Assembly: GCA_910583995.1 (NCBI GenBank)
Contig: CAJTYW010000023.1
Location: 1 to 6,464 of the forward strand
DNA: 6,464 bases
Reading direction: 5' to 3'
DNA from: an uncultured Christensenella sp.
Lineage (GTDB): Bacteria > Bacillota > Clostridia > Christensenellales > UBA3700
This document shows positions 1 through 6,464 of the stretch, in pieces. Position numbers and translations under genes: made by a program. The first letter of the stretch is position 1. Each line of letters opens with the position of its first letter. The notes under the pieces are model-generated. The model saw only the letters and a list, made by a program, of their open reading frames with translations. It did not search any database and had not been told where the DNA came from.

Positions 1-28
1 GTACATAGATTGTATATATTCTATGTAC
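1..28. repeat. Inverted repeat upstream of gene 1, third copy of the inverton end sequence
   Basis: Two perfect 9-bp arms, GTACATAGA and TCTATGTAC, surround a 10-bp centre, TTGTATATAT. The arms are identical to those of the two repeats at 3691-3717 and 3841-3867, but the centre differs in sequence and is one base longer. The repeat ends 42 bp before the gene 1 start codon; the matching copy ends 22 bp before the gene 2 start codon. By analogy it would be the gene-proximal end of a second invertible promoter whose remainder lies to the left of the window. That is inference, because its partner is not visible. A regulator operator or a 5' mRNA hairpin are alternatives. No convincing promoter is seen between 29 and 70, which agrees with the promoter lying further upstream. 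Confidence 0.75.
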
Positions 29-70
29 AATTAATTCATTTAAAATTATGTTACTTAGGAGAAGATTGTT

Positions 71-3000
71 ATGTGCAAAGATAAAAGGAAATCATATTTT
101 TTAATAGCGATAATTTCAATAATAATTGTACTTTTTACTTGTGTACTAGCATCGACTTTCCTTGCTCCTAACCAAGTTTTAGCATTAACAAATAGTGGTG
201 CTGCTACACCTGTTGCAAATGGTGCAGAACTATATGACGATGCTTCTAATAAATTTAACAGCCTTGCTGTATTTGATTTAAAAAAGAAATTGTTTGCAAA
301 CAATGACCCAATAAATTACATAAAGGCAAGCAAGGATAATCAAACAGATTCTTATGTAATTTCCGCATCAACAATCAATTCAAGTGTAGGTAACATTAAT
401 GACGGACTTGTGGTAACTCTTGGTGGTTATCAATGGATTGTCTCTGCTTTAACCTTGACAGATAATACTTTAAGTGGAAAGGAAGATATTGTTGTTACTT
501 TATATATGGCAGATAATTCAAATGTAAATAGTGATTTTTATCCTAATAGCTCAGCTGTAAAAGGTAATGACGCGTATAGCAGAAGTAGCTTAAGGGAAAA
601 TCTTTTAACAAATTCTAGTTTTGCACAATTTGTTGGCGGAAGTTTTGCAACTAAATACTTAGTTCAACCAAAATATATAAAATATCAACATACTCAATCT
701 TGGACAAGATTTGGTACTACTAATTTTTACAACTTATCAAATGATGCACTACATCATTTGTCATCTGGTTGGCAGAGTCAACCATTATATGTACCTAGCG
801 ATATGTTTACAACGCCAAGCGGTGATAATGTAAGTTATGATGCTTGGGGAAATGACTATATTTGGATACCAAGTATAACTGAAGTGGGCGGAAATTATGG
901 AACTATTAATTTAAGTGGTTCTATATGGGATTTGTCTGCAAATCAATTATCTTCAAACACAACAACTTGGTTGCGTTCAGGAACTAATTACAATCAAGCA
1001 CTTATTTTGCAATCTAATGGTGTAAGTTCATCATCAAGTGTTAGTGAGAAAAATTATGTTAGACCTGCAATACACCTTAACTTAAGCGAAGTAATAAAAG
1101 GACTTGTAAATGAATTAGAAAATCCATTGGATTTGACAACTACATACAATGGAAAAACTCAACCATTTAGTGATATTGTAAAACAAAATAGTAACACAAG
1201 CTGGTATGACAAAACTTTGTATGAGCAAGATAATGAATACATAAAGGTTACTTATCCTAATAGTTTAAAAGCTTTTGAAGATGCAGGTGATTATTGGATT
1301 AAAGTTGAAATAAAAGAAGAATGGACAAATAAAATTTATGCTCAGGTAGACGATGATGCAGCTAAATATGGTTGGACAAGTGACCAAACAGAGTCTGTTA
1401 AGCAAAATCGTGCACCAAGGTTTAAAGGTGAGCCTAATACTTCTGACACAAGTCATTTAGAGACAAGTACGATAAGATGGCTAAAGGTTACTGTCAATAA
1501 AGCAGATTTAGACTTTTCAAATGTCAAGTGGAGTGCAGATTCACTTGAGTATAACGCACGAAATCAAACGGTTACAATCATTTCTGGATTACCTGATTTT
1601 TTAACAATAACATATAGCGGTAATACTCAAACAAATGTTAATGCAAACTATACTGCTAAAGTTGTAAAAATTACAAGTTCTAACAACAACTATAATATTC
1701 CGACAATAGCTGAAATAAACACAATTGCGGAATTGCAACATAATTGGAAAATAACTAAAAAGCGTATTACTGCAGAATGGGACTCTAAAGAAGAAACTAG
1801 AGACGGAATAACTATATCTATACCTATACTTAAAATTGAAGAATCATTAACTGATTGTATAGAATACAAATATTATACAGATGAATTATGCACAAAGGAA
1901 ACTACTATTGATGAGATATTTGCAAAATATGATGTTACTAAATTAAATTTATATTATGTAAAAGCTAAGTTAAAAAGTAGTGGCACTGACTTTAATAGTA
2001 CTAATAGTTTATTAATTATAAATGGTGCTGAAGTTACAGAAACTGTTGACATTTTACAAACAGGTGCGACAAGCAATAGTGTTATGGTAACGCTTGTTGA
2101 TAGTAAAGTTACTTTTAATGGTAATGGGCAAACACCAACTTTTAATGTTAGCGGTGGCGGTTTAAATGCTGAATCTTTGGTGCTAACATATAAAACGCAA
2201 GCAGGTGTTTTACTATCAACTTTGCCAAAATCTGCAGGTAAATATAAAATTTATGTTAGTTTGAAAGATGACATAGGCGACTTTGTTATTGTTGGTCAAA
2301 AAGAATTTGATTTTGAGATTGAAAGCTTAAAGATTGCAAAACCTTCTGAAAAACAAACAAAGACATTTAAAGCAGATGGCTTTGATTTTAGTAGCATTAC
2401 AAACTTGCCAAAAGATTGGGCAAATTACTTTGATATAAAAGTATTTGACAAAGATAATAACGAGTTGGATAAAGTTAATGGTAGCTGGTTATTCTTTGGT
2501 GTTAATGAGTACAGAATTCAAATTTCATTTAAAAACGGAATGAATACCAATAATGGTGGGCAAACAGATAATGTTATTTGGCTTGACGGAACTAAAGCAA
2601 ATTGTCAAACTACATTGGAAATTCAAAAATTGGTTTTAGTAGTAGATGGCTGGCAGAATGCTGAAGATAATGGAAGGGCAACACTAATTTCAAACTACAC
2701 TCAAGAGATAGAAAAATACTTTGATTATGTCATTTGTGAGCGTAACGGCGATGTTGTGTTAGGCGATGAGCTTGCAGGAAATGCAACACTTAAATATGAA
2801 ACAGATTATCAAATAATATTAAGAATAAAAAATGAATACAAAGGTAATGTTGTAGTATCTTATAATGGAGAAAATGTAGAAGAGACAACTCCATATAAAT
2901 TTACTACAAAGGAAAATCCATTTACTGACGGCAACAATAACGGCGGTAATAAACAAGACAATTTTGGCGAAATGCTTAAAAAATTGCCTTTGTATGTTTG

Positions 3001-3484
3001 GATATTGATTGGCGTTATAGCAGTTTTATTGATATTAGTTGTACTATTAATTGTTGTAATGGCTGTTAAGAGAAATAAAAAGTCACCACCGCCACAACAA
3101 GCAATCCCTTATGAAAAATACTCAGCTGTAAAAAGTGAGACAGAAACAGCAGGAGATAATATTACCAATACATCAAATGCAAGTGCTAAAACTAATGAAG
3201 TTGTAAATGTTCGTGGAACTATCGTTAATAACTATAAGGTCGGTTATAAAGACTGGACATTTGTAATGAAGGAAACAGATATACTTAATTTGGAAGTTTT
3301 GGAATCTCCACAAGACGAAATTATGTTTTACGCTTTTAAGAAAAATGATTTGCGAAAAGTTAAAAAATTGCAAAGTCAAATTGACTTAGTAGCTAATGAT
3401 GAAAGCAGTGGTAAAAATAAGGATACTCTAGATAATGATTTCGATAAAAAAGATAGCAAGAAAGGAAAAGGCAAGAAGAATTAA
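71..3484 (+). CDS. Exported surface protein with DUF6273-like domain, MBG-like repeats and C-terminal membrane anchor
   Basis: This complete 1137-residue protein starts at an ATG 9 nt after AGGAG (57-61) and ends in TAA. Residues 9-31 form a hydrophobic signal segment after a Lys/Arg-rich start, with possible cleavage after VLA (residues 36-38). Residues about 110-343 resemble DUF6273: the landmarks are WIPSITEVGG (265-274), WLRSG (300-304) and YVRPAIHLNLSE (329-340). From about 350 to 950 there are degenerate MBG/YDG-like beta modules with cues such as TYNGKTQPF, AGDYWIKV, VTVNKADLDF, VTFNGNGQTPTF and SAGKYKIYVSL. A Gly/Asn linker (953-963) precedes one strong transmembrane helix (about 973-999) and RNKK, so the last roughly 135 residues should be cytoplasmic; they end in a Lys-rich stretch. 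There is no LPXTG motif, so anchoring is by the helix. The role is probably adhesin-like surface display, but the ligand is unknown. The upstream repeat suggests phase-variable expression. Domain calls come from motif reading, not a profile search. Confidence 0.9.
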   Translation: MCKDKRKSYFLIAIISIIIVLFTCVLASTFLAPNQVLALTNSGAATPVANGAELYDDASNKFNSLAVFDLKKKLFANNDPINYIKASKDNQTDSYVISASTINSSVGNINDGLVVTLGGYQWIVSALTLTDNTLSGKEDIVVTLYMADNSNVNSDFYPNSSAVKGNDAYSRSSLRENLLTNSSFAQFVGGSFATKYLVQPKYIKYQHTQSWTRFGTTNFYNLSNDALHHLSSGWQSQPLYVPSDMFTTPSGDNVSYDAWGNDYIWIPSITEVGGNYGTINLSGSIWDLSANQLSSNTTTWLRSGTNYNQALILQSNGVSSSSSVSEKNYVRPAIHLNLSEVIKGLVNELENPLDLTTTYNGKTQPFSDIVKQNSNTSWYDKTLYEQDNEYIKVTYPNSLKAFEDAGDYWIKVEIKEEWTNKIYAQVDDDAAKYGWTSDQTESVKQNRAPRFKGEPNTSDTSHLETSTIRWLKVTVNKADLDFSNVKWSADSLEYNARNQTVTIISGLPDFLTITYSGNTQTNVNANYTAKVVKITSSNNNYNIPTIAEINTIAELQHNWKITKKRITAEWDSKEETRDGITISIPILKIEESLTDCIEYKYYTDELCTKETTIDEIFAKYDVTKLNLYYVKAKLKSSGTDFNSTNSLLIINGAEVTETVDILQTGATSNSVMVTLVDSKVTFNGNGQTPTFNVSGGGLNAESLVLTYKTQAGVLLSTLPKSAGKYKIYVSLKDDIGDFVIVGQKEFDFEIESLKIAKPSEKQTKTFKADGFDFSSITNLPKDWANYFDIKVFDKDNNELDKVNGSWLFFGVNEYRIQISFKNGMNTNNGGQTDNVIWLDGTKANCQTTLEIQKLVLVVDGWQNAEDNGRATLISNYTQEIEKYFDYVICERNGDVVLGDELAGNATLKYETDYQIILRIKNEYKGNVVVSYNGENVEETTPYKFTTKENPFTDGNNNGGNKQDNFGEMLKKLPLYVWILIGVIAVLLILVVLLIVVMAVKRNKKSPPPQQAIPYEKYSAVKSETETAGDNITNTSNASAKTNEVVNVRGTIVNNYKVGYKDWTFVMKETDILNLEVLESPQDEIMFYAFKKNDLRKVKKLQSQIDLVANDESSGKNKDTLDNDFDKKDSKKGKGKKN

Positions 3485-3550
3485 TAAAATATTAATTTGA
3501 GCCACAAAATTTCTTAAATCAAACAAAATAAATTAAATATAACTATATTA

Positions 3551-3590
3551 TCAAGCACCATAAAACGCAAGTTTTACGGTGCTTGATTTA
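3551..3590 (+). terminator. Intrinsic hairpin terminator after gene 1, possibly bidirectional
   Basis: A 16-bp stem is formed by 3551-3566 (TCAAGCACCATAAAAC) and 3571-3586 (GTTTTACGGTGCTTGA) around a GCAA tetraloop of GNRA type closed by C-G. One position is an A-C mismatch in the plus-strand RNA. In the minus-strand RNA the same position becomes a G-U wobble, so the stem is slightly better in that direction. The plus strand continues with TTTATTG and further T-rich sequence, which is a modest U-tract. It lies 66 bp after the gene 1 stop codon and separates gene 1 from the promoter segment and gene 2, so the two genes are probably not one operon. Confidence 0.75.
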
Positions 3591-3681
3591 TTGTAAAGTT
3601 TTAATTTGTTATTTTTCTTGTTTTACGCAATAATCCATTCAAAAATCGGGGGTAAATGGCAAAAATAGAGTATAGAAATGT

Positions 3682-3717
3682 AAAAAAAAAGTACATAGAA
3701 TAAGTATATCTATGTAC
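3682..3717 (-). terminator. Possible terminator for leftward transcription, made from the left inverted repeat plus T9
   Basis: Read on the minus strand, the left repeat can fold as a 9-bp stem (GTACATAGA with TCTATGTAC) and a 9-nt loop, and it is followed at once by nine T residues (A9 on the plus strand, 3682-3690). This is the layout of an intrinsic terminator directly downstream of the leftward promoter at 3731-3760. The stem is AT-rich with only three G-C pairs, so efficiency may be low. The right-hand repeat has no T-tract on its gene 2 side (TAGATAAAAGGAG follows), so rightward transcripts would pass. The function is inferred from layout. Confidence 0.45.
3691..3717. repeat. Left inverted repeat of the putative invertible promoter segment
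   Basis: The 27-bp sequence has arms GTACATAGA and TCTATGTAC around the asymmetric centre ATAAGTATA. It is the exact reverse complement of 3841-3867, and the match extends one further base outward (A at 3690, T at 3868). Nine-bp arms around a non-palindromic centre are what one expects of a core site for a tyrosine-type site-specific recombinase, where the centre sets the orientation. The recombinase class is inference. The two sites are in opposite orientation by their centres, which predicts inversion rather than deletion. Confidence 0.9.
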
Positions 3718-3730
3718 ATATTATATGAAT

Positions 3731-3760
3731 ATTATAAGGGTAAATGTAAGCTTTTGTCAA
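3731..3760 (-). promoter_or_regulatory. Consensus housekeeping-sigma promoter facing away from gene 2
   Basis: On the minus strand a perfect -35 box TTGACA (plus 3755-3760) and a perfect -10 box TATAAT (plus 3731-3736) are separated by 18 bp (3737-3754). The sequence upstream of the -35 on that strand is AT-rich with T-tracts. Transcription would begin near 3724 and head left into the left repeat, the T9 tract and the gene 1 terminator, where there is no gene to express. A twelve-out-of-twelve consensus match with no target is best explained by the segment being in the inverted, OFF orientation. Confidence 0.85.
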
Positions 3761-3840
3761 GGCTACGCTCAAGACTTTGTAAGATATTTAGCTAAATTTA
3801 ACAAAAAATACATATTCAGTTTTAAAAAACGCTCCAAAAA

Positions 3841-3867
3841 GTACATAGATATACTTATTCTATGTAC
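3841..3867. repeat. Right inverted repeat of the putative invertible promoter segment
   Basis: This is the exact reverse complement of 3691-3717: arms GTACATAGA and TCTATGTAC with centre TATACTTAT. It ends 7 bp before the gene 2 ribosome site AAAGGAG. In the ON orientation it would be transcribed close to the 5' end of the gene 2 mRNA and could fold as a 9-bp hairpin there, possibly stabilising the transcript or affecting ribosome access. That RNA role is inference. Confidence 0.9.
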
Positions 3868-3889
3868 TAGATAAAAGGAGAGTTTTATT

Positions 3890-6464
3890 ATGGCAAAATG
3901 TATAAAGCGTGTAGGTATAGTATTTTTTGTTTTAGTACTATCTCTACTACTGGCGTTAGGCACAATTTGTGTAACAGGCGTGGTAGAGAATAATAGCAAC
4001 AGCATAGTAAATACTAACTCACAAAATAATATACTTGTAAATGAAAATAATGAAAGTGTAAGTATTGAAAACGATGAGTTGAGCTTGCCGTCAAATAGTA
4101 CAACTCATGAGATTCCAAAATCTGAATATGTGTTTGAATTAAGCGGAACTTGCACGCAAATAGCAGATGGTTGGACAAAAGCAACACAAAAATCTTTAGA
4201 AACAGGAAAGAATGTAAAAGTCGTATTAATGAATGACTGGGTCGCTGAAGCTAATAGTACTTATACAACTTCTTTTGGTAATACTAATGCTTTTAATGTT
4301 GGTAGAATTAGTGTTAATGTTGGAGTGGAAATTACCTTGGATTTAAACGGAAAGACAATAAACAGAAACCTTGTTAAATTTAAAGACGATGGCACTATTT
4401 TGTCAAAACAAGATGTAGAAAGAGGTAATGTTATATTTGTTGCGGGTAAATTAAATATAATGGATAGTAAGTATGATGCAGTTGCTGTAAGTGGTTTGTA
4501 TAAACAATATAAAAGCGTTAAAAATGACTTACGCGGAGCTTTTAATAATCTTGAGTATGGCAAAATAACAGGTGGTTCAATCAAGAGTTTTGAATCTTTT
4601 GGTGGTGGAATAGGAGTATTTACAGGTGGTGAGCTTAATTTTTATAGTGGAATTATTGCACAAAATTATGCTTATGCGAGTGGAGCTATAGGTATAGTAA
4701 CAGATGCTGCATGTAACATATATGGTGGTTTGATATTCAATAATAGTGCCCATGAAAATGGCGGTATTGGCTGTAACCAAGGTGATTTGAATATTTACGG
4801 CGGAATTATTTCTTTTAATGAAGATGTAGTTAATTATGATAGCAATGCTACAAGTAGGCAAGGTGGTGGAATTTGGTATTCTAACTATAATGGCAAACTT
4901 TATATTTCTAATGCGATTATAGCACACAATACTGCAAGAAGTAGGGGTGCAGGAATACTTGTTTCTGCGTCAAATAGCGTCACCATTACCAGTACGGACA
5001 TAAGTTATAATGATTCAGGATTATATGGTGCGGGTATTTATGTAATGGTTGCTAAATTTGTAGATATGTTAAATTCAACTTTCTCATATAATACTGCAAA
5101 TGGTAATGCTGCAGGAATATTTTTGAACCGAGATATTTTAGCAAATTTTGACGGCTTAAATATTCATCATAATGTATGTACAGATAATGTTGGTGCAATA
5201 TATTCTTATAGTGCAATTAATTTAAAGCATACTATAATTGCATATAATCAAGGTTCTAATGTAGGTGGATTGCAATTTACAACTAATCCTGCTATAGGAA
5301 ATGTAATTACAATAAAAAGCCAAGGCGTGCAAATTTATGGAAATACCAAAACAAATGGTGAAAGTTCAAATGTATATTTGGAAAAAGGGCAAACCATTTC
5401 TATCTACTCTAATTTGTCAAATGCTACAAGTATGTCAAAAATCGGAGTAAGATTGTCGGCAGCTTATAGTGCAGAAACATTTACCAATGGTTATTCAATA
5501 GCTAATAGGTCAGAAGCAAAATGGTATTTCTATTCAGATGATTCAACAAAAAAAATTGCAACCATTAATGGCGAAGCAGGACTACAGGAAACAACAGAAA
5601 CATTGGAGAAAATTCCTTGGCATATAGTAAATGGTAATAGCCAATGGGATACAACTGATTACGAAATACAACTTCCGTATAACGGCAAAAATTATAAATT
5701 GACTTTCGGAAATGATTTAACTTTTTTAAGAAATAGTACAAGTGAAGAAATGAAATATTTTGAAGCTAAAAATGCAGGTAGCTATGCGTTTTATTATAAC
5801 AGCAAAGATTGTGCTACAAATGTAATTATGCTTACCATATTACCCAAAGAAGTTAATTTGGAATGGGAGACAACTTTGACATATAATGGTACTTATCAAA
5901 CCCCAAAAGTAAATGTTAAAAAGAGTGATTTAATAGAAGGCGATACTTGTTCAGTTAATGTTGTAGATGGTGCAAAAGATGTAGGTGAAGACTATTATGC
6001 TAGAGTATTATCATTGGCATCTGCAAATTATAAGGCAAACCCTGCGTCAAAATACGGAAGGTTTAAAATAGTAGCTGCCGATTTAACTATTAATATTACA
6101 ACGGATAATGTTGCAAAAAGTTATACAGGAAATAGCATAGTAATTGGTGACAAATGGTATAACTTGTTAGCAACATTGTTAGGTCAAGATAGTACAAAAT
6201 CATTAAACAGTGTGTTTAATATAGATTACAGCAAGTTTATCCCAATGTTTACAAAAGACGGCGTAACAACAGATAGTGCAATAAATGTTGGCAAATACGA
6301 TATAAGCGTAGAAGAGTTTGATACAAACAGCGTATTTACAGGAAATAGCAATTACAATGTAATAGTAAATTATGTAAATGGTGGTACTTTAACAATAAGT
6401 ACGGCAGATGTAATAAGAGCAAGTGTAGAGTCAGGATATAGCTATTTGTTACTAGACGAAAATA
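3890..6464 (+). CDS. Exported beta-helix surface protein with MBG-like modules, 3' end outside window
   Basis: The reading frame is open from ATG 3890 to the window end, giving 858 residues without the C terminus. The start is fixed by AAAGGAG (3874-3880), 9 nt upstream, and an in-frame TAA at 3872-3874. Residues 8-30 are a hydrophobic signal or anchor segment after a basic start, with no clear cleavage site or lipobox. An Asn/Ser-rich linker follows (about 33-75). The region around 105-200 contains ITLDLNGKTI, common before beta-helices. About nine rungs of 22-33 residues lie at roughly 238-485, each with a G-G/A-G/A-I turn and a NIYGGII-N type strand (for example LNIYGGIISFN, LYISNAIIAHN, INLKHTIIAYN). 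This is a right-handed parallel beta-helix of the adhesin or pectate-lyase-like fold. From about 590 onward come MBG-like modules (LPYNGKNYKL, LTYNGTYQTPKV, KSYTGNSIVI). No lyase catalytic site was recognised, so an adhesin-like role is favoured. By analogy with gene 1, a C-terminal membrane anchor may lie beyond the window. Confidence 0.88.
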   Translation, partial: MAKCIKRVGIVFFVLVLSLLLALGTICVTGVVENNSNSIVNTNSQNNILVNENNESVSIENDELSLPSNSTTHEIPKSEYVFELSGTCTQIADGWTKATQKSLETGKNVKVVLMNDWVAEANSTYTTSFGNTNAFNVGRISVNVGVEITLDLNGKTINRNLVKFKDDGTILSKQDVERGNVIFVAGKLNIMDSKYDAVAVSGLYKQYKSVKNDLRGAFNNLEYGKITGGSIKSFESFGGGIGVFTGGELNFYSGIIAQNYAYASGAIGIVTDAACNIYGGLIFNNSAHENGGIGCNQGDLNIYGGIISFNEDVVNYDSNATSRQGGGIWYSNYNGKLYISNAIIAHNTARSRGAGILVSASNSVTITSTDISYNDSGLYGAGIYVMVAKFVDMLNSTFSYNTANGNAAGIFLNRDILANFDGLNIHHNVCTDNVGAIYSYSAINLKHTIIAYNQGSNVGGLQFTTNPAIGNVITIKSQGVQIYGNTKTNGESSNVYLEKGQTISIYSNLSNATSMSKIGVRLSAAYSAETFTNGYSIANRSEAKWYFYSDDSTKKIATINGEAGLQETTETLEKIPWHIVNGNSQWDTTDYEIQLPYNGKNYKLTFGNDLTFLRNSTSEEMKYFEAKNAGSYAFYYNSKDCATNVIMLTILPKEVNLEWETTLTYNGTYQTPKVNVKKSDLIEGDTCSVNVVDGAKDVGEDYYARVLSLASANYKANPASKYGRFKIVAADLTINITTDNVAKSYTGNSIVIGDKWYNLLATLLGQDSTKSLNSVFNIDYSKFIPMFTKDGVTTDSAINVGKYDISVEEFDTNSVFTGNSNYNVIVNYVNGGTLTISTADVIRASVESGYSYLLLDEN

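Larger units (their letters stand above)
3691..3867. other. Putative invertible promoter segment (inverton) controlling gene 2
   Basis: Exact 27-bp inverted repeats bound a 123-bp interior (3718-3840) holding one perfect-consensus promoter on the minus strand. The segment sits 22 bp before the gene 2 start codon and contains no gene. This is the known anatomy of phase-variable promoters in gut bacteria and clostridia, in which a recombinase flips the promoter between facing and opposing a surface-structure gene. As given, the promoter opposes gene 2, so this copy would be OFF. Flipping maps the -35 box to 3798-3803 and the -10 box to 3822-3827, pointing at gene 2, with a start near 3834 and a leader of about 56 nt. 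The interior also has a perfect 12-bp palindrome ATTTAGCTAAAT (3786-3797). No recombinase gene is in the window. Inversion itself cannot be seen in one sequence. Confidence 0.8.
3485..3889. other. Intergenic region between the two surface-protein genes
   Basis: This 405-bp spacer holds, from left to right, a hairpin terminator (3551-3590), an AT-rich stretch with an unusual G5 run (3648-3652), a possible 15-codon ORF (3656-3703), an A9 tract (3682-3690), the 177-bp putative invertible promoter segment (3691-3867) and the gene 2 ribosome site AAAGGAG (3874-3880). A weak rightward promoter-like pair lies outside the segment: TTGTTA at 3606-3611, a 17-bp spacer and AATAAT at 3629-3634. It could give basal transcription in either orientation but is too degenerate to call with confidence in DNA this AT-rich. 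No larger gene is supported here. Confidence 0.8.

Noticed and set aside
55..303. Minus-strand ORF of 82 codons over the start of gene 1
   Set aside because: It is antisense to the gene 1 signal sequence and ribosome site, with no supporting domain.
3632..3719. Short leftward ORF (about 26 codons) beginning at an ATG overlapping the left repeat, downstream of the OFF promoter
   Set aside because: It has no ribosome site and would start at the edge of the repeat hairpin. The T9 tract supplies much of its Phe content, so it is probably chance.
3691..3867. Segment as a miniature transposon (MITE) rather than an inverton
   Set aside because: No target-site duplication is seen at the ends (A9 on the left, TAGATAAAA on the right), each end is itself palindromic, and the interior holds a perfect promoter beside a surface gene. 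Inversion explains this better, though a MITE origin is not fully excluded.
3890..3990. Lipoprotein signal in gene 2 (Cys at residue 27) or gene 1 (Cys at residue 24)
   Set aside because: The residues before each Cys (GTI and LFT) do not fit a lipobox, which needs a small residue such as Gly, Ala or Ser at -1.
3769..4005. Minus-strand ORF of 78 codons crossing the right repeat and the start of gene 2
   Set aside because: It overlaps the strong gene 2 start and the repeat, has no convincing ribosome site, and its composition looks like a reverse shadow of gene 2's signal sequence.
4261..4927. Two minus-strand ORFs (107 and 116 codons) inside gene 2
   Set aside because: They lie opposite a continuous coding frame with clear beta-helix rungs. 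Their low-complexity Ile/Thr/Ser-rich sequences are antisense shadows.

Overview
The window is AT-rich throughout and carries two large, co-directional (+ strand) genes for secreted or surface proteins. Clean AGGAG-type ribosome sites, tandem MBG-like modules and a DUF6273-like domain suggest a low-GC Gram-positive gut-type bacterium (Clostridia or a related uncultured lineage). This placement is inference; no marker gene is present.

Layout: bases 1-28 hold an inverted repeat with 9-bp arms that leads into gene 1 (71-3484). Gene 1 encodes a complete 1137-residue exported protein: signal sequence, DUF6273-like domain, several MBG-like beta modules, one C-terminal membrane helix and a charged cytoplasmic tail. 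A hairpin terminator with a GNRA loop (3551-3590) follows. The 405-bp spacer then contains the most interesting element: a 177-bp segment (3691-3867) bounded by two 27-bp sequences that are exact reverse complements of each other. Gene 2 starts at 3890 and runs off the window end, with 858 residues visible. It encodes a signal/anchor sequence, a right-handed beta-helix of about nine rungs, and MBG-like modules.

The 177-bp segment has the anatomy of an invertible promoter (inverton). Inside it, on the minus strand, is a promoter with perfect consensus boxes: TTGACA, an 18-bp spacer, TATAAT. As given here it points away from gene 2. A flip would put its -10 box about 62 bp upstream of the gene 2 start codon, with only the repeat and the ribosome site in between. 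The sequence therefore appears to show gene 2 in the OFF state. In this state the leftward transcript would run at once through the left repeat, which can fold as a hairpin and is followed by nine U residues, so the recombination site may double as a terminator for the wrong-way transcript.

A third copy of the repeat, with the same arms but a different centre, sits at 1-28 in the matching place upstream of gene 1. This suggests gene 1 is switched in the same way, with its promoter segment just outside the window. No recombinase is encoded here. Together the window looks like part of a set of phase-variable, adhesin-like surface proteins controlled by short invertible promoters.
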